Below are positions 17,465 through 25,873 of a stretch of 64,000 nt of DNA, one piece after another. The notes below the pieces were generated by a model, which saw only the letters and a list, made by a program, of their open reading frames with translations, did no database searches and was not told where the DNA came from. Position numbers and translations under genes: made by a program. Numbering within the stretch: the first letter of the stretch is position 1; every line of letters starts with the position of its first letter. This DNA is from Schlesneria paludicola DSM 18645 (GTDB lineage Bacteria > Planctomycetota > Planctomycetia > Planctomycetales > Planctomycetaceae), in contig CAMBQP010000004.1 of the NCBI GenBank assembly GCA_945869955.1, forward strand, positions 1-64,000, read 5' to 3'.

Positions 17465-18409
17465 ATGTCTCCCGTGAATGCCACAGTACCAGCCTGGGTC
17501 CCGTGGGTGCTGCGGATCGCGGCGGTTTATAATCTGGCGTGGGGGGCATTCGTGATCCTTTTTCCGAGAGTCCCTTTCGGTTGGCTGGGGATCGATCAAC
17601 CCAACTATCCGTCGATCGTACAGTGTCTGGGAATGGTGATCGGTGTCTATGGGATTGGCTATTGGATTGCAGCCCGGGATGCCGCGACCCACTGGCCAAT
17701 CGTGCTGGTCGGCTTGTTGGGGAAAATTTTCGGACCGATCGGATTTGTTTATACCGCCTGGCGAGGGGATCTTCCGTGGAGCATGGGGGCGACCATTTTG
17801 ACCAATGATCTGGCCTGGTGGATCCCCTTCACGGCGATCCTGGTCCACGCGGCGCGGATTCATGAAACTCGTCGCACGACAACCGAAGGTTTGACGCTGG
17901 AACAGGGACTCAAGCTGGCTGTTTTGCCAAGCCATCAAAATCTGTTCGATCTGTCGTTTCAGCAGCCATTGCTGCTGGTCTTTGTCCGCCACCTGGGTTG
18001 CACCTATTGCCGCGAGACACTCGCCGACCTGGCGGCACAGGGCGCCGCGATCGAGCATTCAAAACTGCATCCAGTGGTGATTCACATGGGAAGTCCCGAG
18101 CAGGGGGCCGCCATGCTGGCACAGGCGGGTCTCAGCAACACGGATCAAATCAGTGATCCTGACCGTCGACTCTATCGGACCCTGGAGCTCCCCTTTGCGA
18201 CGCTGGGTCAGTTATTCAGCGTGCAAACCTTTTGGCGAGCGGTAGTGGAAGGGGTTGTCTTCCGGTTTGGCTTCGGGTCGTTCGTGGGACACGGGCTGCA
18301 AATGTCAGGGGCTTTTGTGATCAAGAATGGTCGGATCGAACGAGCGGTTCGGCACGACTCCCCTGCCGAGCGTACCGATTTCAAGGGGCTCAGTTGCGAC
18401 ATCGCCTGA
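17465..18409 (+). CDS. Membrane protein with a C-terminal peroxiredoxin-like (AhpC/TSA_2) domain
   Basis: A 314-residue fusion. Residues about 8-130 hold four predicted helices (WVPWVLRIAAVYNLAWGAFV, LGMVIGVYGIGYWIAA, WPIVLVGLLGKIFGPIGFVY and a fourth ending near VHAARIHE). Residues about 150-310 are a thioredoxin-fold domain of the AhpC/TSA_2 (SelL-like) type with LLLVFVRHLGCTYCRETLAD, where CTYC near residue 179 is the predicted redox pair. SelL homologues reduce peroxides or disulfides. A membrane-tethered oxidoreductase facing the cytoplasm is inferred from the positive-inside pattern, which I judged by eye. ATG 17465 has AAGG 7 bases upstream. No operon partner is evident. Confidence 0.8.
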   Translation: MSPVNATVPAWVPWVLRIAAVYNLAWGAFVILFPRVPFGWLGIDQPNYPSIVQCLGMVIGVYGIGYWIAARDAATHWPIVLVGLLGKIFGPIGFVYTAWRGDLPWSMGATILTNDLAWWIPFTAILVHAARIHETRRTTTEGLTLEQGLKLAVLPSHQNLFDLSFQQPLLLVFVRHLGCTYCRETLADLAAQGAAIEHSKLHPVVIHMGSPEQGAAMLAQAGLSNTDQISDPDRRLYRTLELPFATLGQLFSVQTFWRAVVEGVVFRFGFGSFVGHGLQMSGAFVIKNGRIERAVRHDSPAERTDFKGLSCDIA

Positions 18410-18646
18410 CCGAACTTTTCGAGATCGTGGCGAGGGTCGGGTGTGATTCTGGCGACACCGAAGTTCGTTGAATTTCCAAGAATAAAAGCATCGCTGGCTG
18501 TTCGCGTAAAACGCCTTTGGTTCCTCCGTCGTTTGGTTGCAGTAGAACGACACCCGATACCCGCCGATCGCGATTTTTGCTAGAATCTGCGGAAATCAGT
18601 GGCGGGATTAGGGACGACGGCGGCAGAGAACAGGGGTCTTTTTGAC

Positions 18647-20098
18647 ATGCTGACCAAACTCGTGTTGAAGAACTTTAAGCAGTTCACCGAGGTCGAGATT
18701 GAACTGGGGAATCCGGTGGTCTTTGTCGGCCCTAATAATTCCGGCAAGACGACAGCACTCCAGGCATTGGCCCTCTGGGATATCGGACTCAGGCGATGGA
18801 ATGAAAAGCGACACGGGAAAGCGTCTCCTCAAAAGCGACCGGGCGTTACCATCAACCGGAAGGATCTGATTGCGATTCCAGTTCCTGAGGCGAGATTGTT
18901 ATGGCGGGACTTGCACGTTCGCGACGTCCGCCGAGCGAGTGGCAGCAGCCAAGAGACGCGCAACGTTCGGATCGACATCGTGGTCGAAGGGGTCACCGAC
19001 GACAAAGAGTGGAAGTGCGGGCTGGAATTTGACTATGCCAACGAAGAATCCTTTTACTGTCGACCGATGAGGCTCACTGAAAGCAAAGACGCCGAACGCA
19101 TGCCGATCCCCGAAGAGGCATCTCGGATTCGGCTTGCATTCCTACCCCCCATGTCAGGACTGGCCGCAAATGAAACCAAGTTGGATCCGGGTGCCATCAA
19201 TCTGCGGATTGGTGAGGGGCGTACGGCCGAAGTGCTACGAAATCTGTGCTATCAGATCCTGACAGGGCCAGAGGGACAAAATGCCTGGCGCGAGCTGACC
19301 GGACGAATTCAGTCGCTGTTTGGTGTCACAATCAACGAGCCCGTGTACATTCCGGAACGGGGCGAGATCCAGATGGAATATCAGACACGAGGTGGAATTC
19401 AACTCGACCTCTCCTGCTCTGGCCGTGGACTGCAGCAAACGTTGCTGGTGCTGGCGCACTTGCAGGTCAATCCACAGTCGGTCCTCCTGCTGGATGAACC
19501 GGATGCCCATTTAGAAATTCTACGCCAGCGGGAGATCTATCAGGTGCTGTGTTCCTCGGCCGGGAAAAGCGGTTCCCAGGTCATTGCCGCAAGTCATTCG
19601 GAAATCATTCTCGAAGAAGCGGCTGGACGGGATGTTGTTGTGGCGTTTGTCGGTAAGCCGCATCGGATTGACAGTCGCAGTTCGCAACTGCTCAAGTCCC
19701 TTAAAGAAATTGGCTACGAAGACTATTTTCAATCCGAACAGACGGGGTGGGTGCTTTACCTTGAAGGTTCAACAGACCTTGAGATCCTGCGGGGTTTTGC
19801 CGAGCGACTAGGGCATCCCGCCGGGGAGGTGCTGCAGCGTCCCTTTGTGAAATACGTCCAACAGCCACAGAAGGCCAGGGATCATTTTTACGGCCTGCAA
19901 GAAGCCAAACCGGATCTGCGTGGAATGTTGCTGCTTGACCGGCAGGACCGTGAGTTACTAACAGGCGATATTCTCAGGGGATATGCCTGGAAACAGCTTG
20001 CAGTCTATGTACCGAACGAGTTGATTGATCCAGAAGTGAGCCACGTTCTGGATCTGATTCTGGAAACCAGCCGTCAGGCCCGACCCCGACTCGGATAG
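18647..20098 (+). CDS. OLD-like ATPase with a TOPRIM-type C-terminal domain
   Basis: A 483-residue protein. The ABC/SMC-type ATPase domain has Walker A GPNNSGKTT (residues 28-36), a signature-like LSCSGRGLQQTL near 255 and Walker B VLLLDEPDAHLE near 280. A TOPRIM-like part follows: LYLEGSTDLEILRGFAERLG near 370 supplies the Glu and LLLDRQDRE near 428 the DxxD-type acids. This is the layout of OLD-family nucleases, which act in phage defence and DNA repair. The end after VYVPNELIDPEV is short compared with many OLD proteins. No gajB-type helicase or other defence gene is adjacent. ATG 18647 was chosen because AGGGG lies 10 bases upstream and MLTKLVLKNFKQF is the canonical opening. Confidence 0.8.
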   Translation: MLTKLVLKNFKQFTEVEIELGNPVVFVGPNNSGKTTALQALALWDIGLRRWNEKRHGKASPQKRPGVTINRKDLIAIPVPEARLLWRDLHVRDVRRASGSSQETRNVRIDIVVEGVTDDKEWKCGLEFDYANEESFYCRPMRLTESKDAERMPIPEEASRIRLAFLPPMSGLAANETKLDPGAINLRIGEGRTAEVLRNLCYQILTGPEGQNAWRELTGRIQSLFGVTINEPVYIPERGEIQMEYQTRGGIQLDLSCSGRGLQQTLLVLAHLQVNPQSVLLLDEPDAHLEILRQREIYQVLCSSAGKSGSQVIAASHSEIILEEAAGRDVVVAFVGKPHRIDSRSSQLLKSLKEIGYEDYFQSEQTGWVLYLEGSTDLEILRGFAERLGHPAGEVLQRPFVKYVQQPQKARDHFYGLQEAKPDLRGMLLLDRQDRELLTGDILRGYAWKQLAVYVPNELIDPEVSHVLDLILETSRQARPRLG

Positions 20099-20140
20099 CG
20101 ACGAGTGAAGCCGGGATCGATTCGGTTGATCAATTCAAGA

Positions 20141-20170
20141 GTGGCCCTTGACATGGTGGCCCTTGACACC
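20141..20170. repeat. Tandem duplication, 15 bp x 2
   Basis: GTGGCCCTTGACATG is followed directly by GTGGCCCTTGACACC (13 matches), between the convergent OLD-like and fur genes. Confidence 0.85.
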
Positions 20171-20189
20171 TGGATACGGAACGGAATGC

Positions 20190-20687
20190 TCAGATCATAT
20201 CGAGTTTACGATGAGATCGTTGGGGGGGGCGGGAGCAATTGGCACAAACCCCTTCGACTTCCAGCCGATGCCCTGACATGCGAAATCCATGTTTGGCAGC
20301 GATGGTTTCCAGCGAGCTGGAGATCATTTCGTTGGGAAATTCGGTCATCTCACCACATTTTTTGCAGATCAGATGGTCATGCTGGGGATATCCATAATCA
20401 TGTTCGTAGACTTCACGATCATTGGCGCGGGCCACTTTCCGAATCAGTCCCGCCTCTTGTAATAAATTCAGGGTGCGGTACACGGTGCTGCGGCTGGCCC
20501 GCATTGCCCCTTTTCGTCCGGCGAGGCTATCAATCCATTGGTCCGCATCGAAATGGTCATGCGAGGCATAGATGGCGGTCACCACCGCTTCTCGCTCGGG
20601 GGTGAGCCGCATTTTCTTCGTCAATAAAAATTCACGAAACTTGTCGACCGGGGCAACGGTCACGTTCGTCGTGGCCAGATCCGACAC
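20190..20687 (-). CDS. Fur-family metal-responsive transcriptional repressor
   Basis: A 165-residue winged-helix regulator. The N-terminal DNA-binding part includes MRLTPEREAVVTAIYASHDH and SRSTVYRTLNLLQEAGLI. The dimerisation domain includes YPQHDHLICKKCGEMTEF, with the metal-binding His cluster and the first CxxC, and a second CxxC (CANC) near the end. Both CxxC pairs suggest a structural zinc site. The sequence cannot decide between Fur, PerR and Zur. GTG 20687 was chosen because GGAGG precedes it by 8 bases; the frame is open upstream but without a ribosome site. No regulated gene is recognisable next to it. Confidence 0.9.
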   Translation of the reverse strand: MSDLATTNVTVAPVDKFREFLLTKKMRLTPEREAVVTAIYASHDHFDADQWIDSLAGRKGAMRASRSTVYRTLNLLQEAGLIRKVARANDREVYEHDYGYPQHDHLICKKCGEMTEFPNEMISSSLETIAAKHGFRMSGHRLEVEGVCANCSRPPQRSHRKLDMI

Positions 20688-20784
20688 GAAACATTCCTCC
20701 TGCCTGTTGAGGCTTTCGCGAGAATGACGCCGTTCACGTATCGAGCGGCCACGTTGATTGATCACACACGATCAACCGCAATGA

Positions 20785-21084
20785 TCACTCGTCGCTCAGG
20801 TCGATTCCCAATGAACCGAACATTTTTGATAACGCTGCTTCGAGCTTCTCGTCGGTGTCGTAAGCTCCGTTGTCGATCGCTTCTTTGATTTGTGCCAAAC
20901 GCTCGGCACGAATTTCGGGAGTTTCGCTGAGTCGATCCAGCATTTTGCCTGCCGATGAAATTTCGAGCTCGTCTCGCGGCGCAGCAACAGGGGTCCCTGC
21001 AGCTGTTGGCGACACGGTTGATGTTGGAGACACCGCACGAGCGGGTGTGGCTCCGGAAACTGATCCAATGCCTGAGACGTCCAT
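20785..21084 (-). CDS. flgM: FlgM-like anti-sigma-28 factor
   Basis: A 99-residue protein, typical FlgM length. The N-terminal half is Ala/Ser/Thr/Pro-rich and probably disordered. The C-terminal half DELEISSAGKMLDRLSETPE followed by IRAERLAQIKEAIDNGAYDT matches the FlgM sigma-binding helices and the G-x-Y element. FlgM holds the flagellar sigma factor inactive until it is exported through the completed hook. No other flagellar gene is in the window. ATG 21084 follows GGAGG (spacing 11); the frame is open upstream to 21246, but that part does not resemble FlgM. Confidence 0.78.
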   Translation of the reverse strand: MDVSGIGSVSGATPARAVSPTSTVSPTAAGTPVAAPRDELEISSAGKMLDRLSETPEIRAERLAQIKEAIDNGAYDTDEKLEAALSKMFGSLGIDLSDE

Positions 21085-21633
21085 GTTCGCCAGCACCTCC
21101 TTCATGTGGTGGTCAATGCGATTCCGTAAAACGGAGATCGCGAGCCCCGCTCCGCGAGTATCATAACTCACGCGGGGGAGATGATTCAACCGGGACTGTA
21201 AACGATGACACATGAGATTCCCCTTAATCAACGCGTGCGGATCCAAAAATCCGGACTAACGGACAGGTGTGGGGAACGTCTTCTTTCCCGGTCTTCAAGA
21301 CCATGAGTCGAATGAATTTTCGCGGACAACGAAAGAGAATCTAATCAATGAGATTCTCTTTCGTTGTCAAGAAACCGTCCGACAGTGAAATTATCGGCAA
21401 GGAAACTCGGAAAATTGAATGGAGTTTGGAATTATTGTGTTCGGCACGTTTTTTGTTTGCGTGGATTGTTGGGGCGGATTGCTGGCGAATGGAGCTGTGG
21501 TGGCCGGGAAACTGACCGATTGAATTGAGAAACCGTGATTGGAACGAGATGTTTTTGATCGTTTTTGTTACAATCCATCAAAGATCCTTTGATTGGATTG
21601 AAGAAGAACGACCGAGCAGTCACCGGAAAAATC
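21085..21633. other. Divergent intergenic region with a long perfect hairpin
   Basis: About 550 bp between flgM and the STAS gene. The 18-bp perfect inverted repeat at 21325-21368 is its main feature. No gene is supported. Confidence 0.5.
21325..21368. repeat. Perfect inverted repeat, 18-bp arms, 8-base loop
   Basis: GACAACGAAAGAGAATCT (21325-21342) and its exact reverse complement (21351-21368) flank AATCAATG. No T run follows on either strand, and it stands between divergent genes about 240 bp from flgM. That suggests an operator, a regulatory RNA structure or a small element rather than a plain terminator. Confidence 0.85.
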
Positions 21634-22005
21634 ATGACCGTCATGAGTGGGCCAATTACAGAACTTCGCGATGGTAATGCAACCATCGCGGTTTTTCGAT
21701 CAGAGTTGAAGCACCTGAACGAAACCAATGTGGCGATCATTGAACAGAAACTCATGGAATTAATCGAGACATTACCGTTTCCGATTTTAATTCTGGACAT
21801 GCAGGCGATTGAGTTCTTCGGATCTTCGTTCATTGAAACCTTGTTTCGGGTCTGGAAGAAATTGAATACCCATCCTGCTGCTCAATTTGGAATTTCCGGC
21901 TTACAGCCTTATTGTCGTGAGGTGCTCGAGATTACGCATCTCGACAAGATCTGGCCCCTGTTCAAAACAAATCAGGCCGCAGTCAAGTCCCTGGGTTGTG
22001 GTTGA
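21634..22005 (+). CDS. STAS-domain protein (anti-sigma factor antagonist type)
   Basis: A 123-residue single-domain protein. Strand-helix order fits the STAS fold: TIAVFRSELKHLNETNVAII at the start, FPILILDMQAIEFFGSSFIE in the middle and GLQPYCREVLEITHLDKIWP at the end. The Ser pair in FFGSSF lies where SpoIIAA/RsbV proteins are phosphorylated by their anti-sigma kinase. A role in partner-switching control of a sigma factor is inferred; no kinase or sigma gene is adjacent. ATG 21634 has GGAAAA close upstream; ATG 21643 is an alternative. Confidence 0.82.
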   Translation: MTVMSGPITELRDGNATIAVFRSELKHLNETNVAIIEQKLMELIETLPFPILILDMQAIEFFGSSFIETLFRVWKKLNTHPAAQFGISGLQPYCREVLEITHLDKIWPLFKTNQAAVKSLGCG

Positions 22006-22226
22006 GGTCGGCGATCGTGTTCGGGCATCAGGATGGTGCCGGACTTTTTTTGCGAGAATGGCCTTGTATTGACCGAGTGATTGGTCTGAGCGGCACCCGA
22101 TTGACGATTTGTTGATGTCAGCGGGTGAGCAGTGAAGTTGGTCTTGCCATACCGCTCGTCAAAGAAAACGACATGGACGTGCTCCACAAACCATCCGGGA
22201 CTCGCTAGGCCGTAAGGAATTTTCAC

Positions 22227-23246
22227 GTGATCGCGAATCAATCGCCGTATACTGATTTTCAGCTCATCCATGATATGCTGACCGCCGCCCAAGTCATTCA
22301 AAACTTTGATCCCGAGATTGTGCAGCGGCCGGCGGCCCAGATTGCGAAGGTCGGAAAGCTGTTGATTTCGGGTGAGGGTTCCAGCCGAATGTTCCCCGCC
22401 AAGAGTGCCATCGCCCATTCGCGACGCCGAGGTTGGGCTTGTAATCTTGCGACCGAAGCAGGTCGTCAGTCGCAAGAATATGACTTAACTGACTGGGCTG
22501 TGCTGGGGATCTCGAATTCCGGTCGGACGGCGGAAGTGATCCGCTTGTTTAACAGCCTCAAGGCCAAGGAAAATCAACATCGGTACAGCCTGACGGCCAT
22601 GCCGGATTCCACACTGCAGGGACTGGCCTCGAGTGGACATGTCTTGAGTTGTGGCAAAGAAGGGGCTGTCGCCGCCACGAAAAGCGTTGTGGAGCAGGCG
22701 TTGTATTGCCGAGCCCTTGTCGAGTCGATTGCGGGGAAGCATGAACTGAAAGAGCGGTTGGAATCGCTCGCCAATCACTTTCTGACGGCATTGGCCCTGC
22801 CGATCGAGTTGGAAATTGCGAAAAAGCTGGCAAGTGCCCATTCGATTTATTTTGCGGGACGCAATGATGGGGTCGCCGAGGAACTGACGCTGAAAACCAA
22901 TGAGATCACGCGTAAACGGGGTGATTTTCTCGAAGGGACCTATGCCGTCCACGGAATTGAAGAGTCGATGCAGGCGGATGATGTCGTGATTTGGATCGAT
23001 CCCTTCGAAGAGTCTGAGCAAAAGTTTCATGATGTGCTCGTGAAGGGAGTTGGACTGACGGTCATCGCGGTGGCGAGTCGTCCGACACTGTTTCCGACGA
23101 TTCAAATCCCGGATGCAGGGGATCTCTCCTGCTTTGTGCAACTGGCAGCAGGCTGGAATCTACTTGTGGAAGCGGGCCTGCAACGGAAAATAAATATCGA
23201 TAAACCCGAACGAGCCAGAAAAGTGGGGAACGAATTTGTCGGCTGA
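22227..23246 (+). CDS. SIS-domain sugar-phosphate isomerase/deaminase (AgaS/GlmS-isomerase-like)
   Basis: A 339-residue cytoplasmic protein built of two SIS domains. The first contains KLLISGEGSSRMFPAKSAIA and LGISNSGRTAEVIRLFN, phosphate-binding elements like those of the GlmS isomerase half; GAVAATKSVVEQ follows. The second includes SIYFAGRNDGVAEELTLKTN and EGTYAVHGIEESM. GlmS relatives without a glutaminase domain usually deaminate or isomerise amino-sugar 6-phosphates. Substrate cannot be set from sequence. GTG 22227 is preceded by AAGGA. No sugar transporter or kinase gene is adjacent. Confidence 0.82.
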   Translation: MIANQSPYTDFQLIHDMLTAAQVIQNFDPEIVQRPAAQIAKVGKLLISGEGSSRMFPAKSAIAHSRRRGWACNLATEAGRQSQEYDLTDWAVLGISNSGRTAEVIRLFNSLKAKENQHRYSLTAMPDSTLQGLASSGHVLSCGKEGAVAATKSVVEQALYCRALVESIAGKHELKERLESLANHFLTALALPIELEIAKKLASAHSIYFAGRNDGVAEELTLKTNEITRKRGDFLEGTYAVHGIEESMQADDVVIWIDPFEESEQKFHDVLVKGVGLTVIAVASRPTLFPTIQIPDAGDLSCFVQLAAGWNLLVEAGLQRKINIDKPERARKVGNEFVG

Positions 23247-23507
23247 GTTGCCAAAGTCGATTGGATTTGTGTGAGCGACCGTTACTTTGTGGAGTCGTTT
23301 GATTGATCCAAGATTCGAGCTTTTGCCCCCTGAAATCAAGGATAGGTTCGCGACTTCCCAGTTCGCGGGATCATCTCGGGTGGGTGTGGGAGGGGCTCAA
23401 CGGACTTTGATTCCAAAGGATAATATCAAAAAACATTGATTTGTTCTGCGGAACTTGTAGACTAGAGTGAGGCAGTGCAGATCCGTCGAACCCTGGGAGC
23501 TATCGCG

Positions 23508-24809
23508 ATGTTAACGTTTCACGCTCAGTCTCAGCCTTTTTGTGACCAAGTTTCCCGCCGGGATTTCTTTCGGATCGGTGGCTTGGCGATGGGTGGGTTA
23601 ACGTTGCCGCGTCTGTTGCAGGCCGAGCACGAAGTGGGAGCCCGGGCGACGGGCAAGTCGATCATTAATATCTATCTTTCCGGTGGTCCGACGCACCTCG
23701 ACACATTCGATTTGAAGCCAACCGCACCGCGTGAGTTCCGTGGCGAATTTCTTCCCATTGCGACCAACGTACCCGGTATGGAAATTTGCGAGTTGATGCC
23801 GAGACTTGCGCAAGTCGGCGATCAGTTTTCGGTGATTCGATCCATTTCCGGCTTGCGTGAAGAGCATGCTCCGCATCAGAGTGATTCCGGGTGGAGCGAA
23901 CAATCACTCAAAAGTATCGGTGGACGACCTGGGATCGGTTCGGTGATGTCGAAGCTGTGGGGCCCCTCACAGACGACCAATCAGGGGACCGCTCCGACAT
24001 TTGTGGACCTCACCGGCTGGACAAAAACAGGATTTACCGGGCAGATCAACGCGGGCTTTCGGCCCAGCGGAGAAGGGCGTCAAAATCTGACACTCAACCA
24101 GCAAGTCAGCTTGCGTCGGCTGGGGGATCGCAAGGAATTGCTGAGCGGGCTCGACCGCATGCAGCGCAGTGTCGATCATTCCGGGATGTTAACGGCGATC
24201 GACAGTTATACGGACCGGGCGGTCGGCATTGTGACCTCTGGTGAACTTGCGCGGGCCATGGATTTGCGCCAGGAAGATCCAAGGCAGCTTCAGCGATATG
24301 GTGCTAAAAACGGCACAGAAAACGAACGTTTTATTCTCGCTCGTCGGCTGATTCAGTCGGGAGTCCGCTGCGTCTCGTTCTCATGGGGAGGATGGGACAC
24401 ACACGGCGATAACTTCAACCAGATGCGGCGGCAACTTCCCCCGTTGGACCAGGGTTTGGCGGCCTTGATCGACGATCTGGCGGCTCATGGTTTGCTGGAA
24501 AGCACGATCATCATGATGTCGGGTGAATTTGGCCGCACGCCACGCATCAACAGCGGAGCGGGTCGTGACCACTGGGCTCGGACTTCATTCTTCTTCCTGG
24601 CGGGTGGCGGGCTTCGCCATGGCCAGATGATCGGTACGACCAGTCGTAATGGTGAAGAGCCGATTGAGCGACCGATCCACATTCAGAACGTGTTCCACAC
24701 CGTCTATCATCAACTCGGAATCGACTCGAACACCGTGACGCTGACCGATCCGAATGGCAGACCACAGTACCTGGCGGATGACCGCAAGCTGATCACCGAG
24801 CTGTTGTAA
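23508..24809 (+). CDS. DUF1501 protein with a Tat signal
   Basis: A 433-residue exported protein of the planctomycete DUF1501 family, related to the alkaline phosphatase/sulfatase fold. SRRDFFRIGGLAMGGLTLPR near residue 15 is a twin-arginine signal. Family elements are INIYLSGGPTHLDTFDLKP, RSISGLREEHAPHQ and MSGEFGRTPRINSGAGRDHW. Function is unknown; related genes are usually paired with PSCyt1/DUF1549 genes, but this copy has none beside it. ATG 23508 has GGGAG 9 bases upstream. Confidence 0.88.
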   Translation: MLTFHAQSQPFCDQVSRRDFFRIGGLAMGGLTLPRLLQAEHEVGARATGKSIINIYLSGGPTHLDTFDLKPTAPREFRGEFLPIATNVPGMEICELMPRLAQVGDQFSVIRSISGLREEHAPHQSDSGWSEQSLKSIGGRPGIGSVMSKLWGPSQTTNQGTAPTFVDLTGWTKTGFTGQINAGFRPSGEGRQNLTLNQQVSLRRLGDRKELLSGLDRMQRSVDHSGMLTAIDSYTDRAVGIVTSGELARAMDLRQEDPRQLQRYGAKNGTENERFILARRLIQSGVRCVSFSWGGWDTHGDNFNQMRRQLPPLDQGLAALIDDLAAHGLLESTIIMMSGEFGRTPRINSGAGRDHWARTSFFFLAGGGLRHGQMIGTTSRNGEEPIERPIHIQNVFHTVYHQLGIDSNTVTLTDPNGRPQYLADDRKLITELL

Positions 24810-24819
24810 TCCACGGCTC

Positions 24820-24861
24820 TGTGTTCCAGAATCTGTGTTCGAGAATCTGCGTTCGAGAATC
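24820..24861. repeat. Tandem repeat, 14 bp x 3
   Basis: Three units of TGTGTTCGAGAATC (one substitution each in the first and third) begin 11 bp after the DUF1501 stop, between convergent genes; a partial fourth unit follows. Confidence 0.88.
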
Positions 24862-24897
24862 TGGGTTGCAGTGAAGGATTCGCGTTGCGCAAGACGC

Positions 24898-25791
24898 TTA
24901 GCCGGCAACACGCATTTCCAGTTCCACGGCACTCACCGCAACAATCGCGATCCCGAGTTTGTCGGCGAGTTCGATCACATCGGGCTCGTCGAGAATGATC
25001 GTCATATCGCTTTCAATCGCGAGGACCCGGCCACCGGATTCGTGCATGGTTTTAATGGTTTGCAGGCCGATCGTGGGGACATCAAAACGCATGTCCTGTT
25101 TCGGCTTGGCAACCTTTACTACCGTAAACCCCCCGCGTCGACAAAGTTCTGCCGAGCGACGAATGGCGCGATCGGTTCCTTCGATTGCTTCGACAGCAAT
25201 CACGGCCATATCGTGAACAATAACCGATTGACCGACATCAAGTCGTCCCATTTCTTTGGCCAGCTCCCAGCCAAATCGAATATCTCGCCACTGGGCATCG
25301 CTAGGTTTGCGTTTCGTCAAAAAACCGTGTTTCACGAGCAGCTCCGGACAGTAATCGAGGGCGGAATCAAAATAGATATTGTCACGTTCAAATTCACGAA
25401 TCACAGCCAATAGTAAAGTGTCATCCTTGCGGTCGCGTTGTGCGTAGCAAAGCCACATGTGGATGGTGCGCCAGTCCGGCATCAGTCGTAAGATGCGAAA
25501 CGGTTGAAACAAGACCGTTTTTTCGATTTTTCCAGCCATTACAACCCGTTCGATCCGCGCCTTTTTGAAGAGGCTGATCGCACGTCCGACACGGGCCAGC
25601 GGGGCTTCGACATAGGAATGGCAGATTTCCCGCAGTTCGGGAGGTGCCATCCCCATGACACCGACGCCATAGACGTGATGCCCCTGGTCTCGCGCGGCCT
25701 CGGCGAACGAAATCGGAAATCGACCAGCTCCGGCCAGCAGGCCAACACGACGCCCACCCGGCTTCAGTATGCTTCCAGTGGCTCCTTCCAT
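24898..25791 (-). CDS. lpxI: UDP-2,3-diacylglucosamine pyrophosphatase LpxI
   Basis: A 297-residue enzyme (DUF1009) that splits UDP-2,3-diacylglucosamine to lipid X and UMP in lipid A synthesis, replacing LpxH in many bacteria. Recognisable parts are RVGLLAGAGRFPISFAEAAR at the start, VVMAGKIEKTVLFQPFR, RKDDTLLLAVIREFE, and the C-terminal IGLQTIKTMHESGGRVLAIE. Length is normal. It lies 82 bp downstream of lpxD on the same strand, forming a lipid A pair. ATG 25791 was preferred to ATG 25800 because the GAAGGGG ribosome site touches the latter. Confidence 0.93.
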   Translation of the reverse strand: MEGATGSILKPGGRRVGLLAGAGRFPISFAEAARDQGHHVYGVGVMGMAPPELREICHSYVEAPLARVGRAISLFKKARIERVVMAGKIEKTVLFQPFRILRLMPDWRTIHMWLCYAQRDRKDDTLLLAVIREFERDNIYFDSALDYCPELLVKHGFLTKRKPSDAQWRDIRFGWELAKEMGRLDVGQSVIVHDMAVIAVEAIEGTDRAIRRSAELCRRGGFTVVKVAKPKQDMRFDVPTIGLQTIKTMHESGGRVLAIESDMTIILDEPDVIELADKLGIAIVAVSAVELEMRVAG

Positions 25792-25873
25792 GGAGTCCAT
25801 CCCCTTCTTTTAGTGTCCCTGTGGGGAATCCTCGTCCTTGAGTTTTCGTAAATCCCTGTTTCGATGTCGATTT

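Noticed and set aside
20105-20605. Plus-strand frame of 166 codons after the OLD-like gene
   Set aside because: Antisense to fur over most of its length and begins in a tandem duplication; considered as a displaced OLD C-terminus but shows no such motif.
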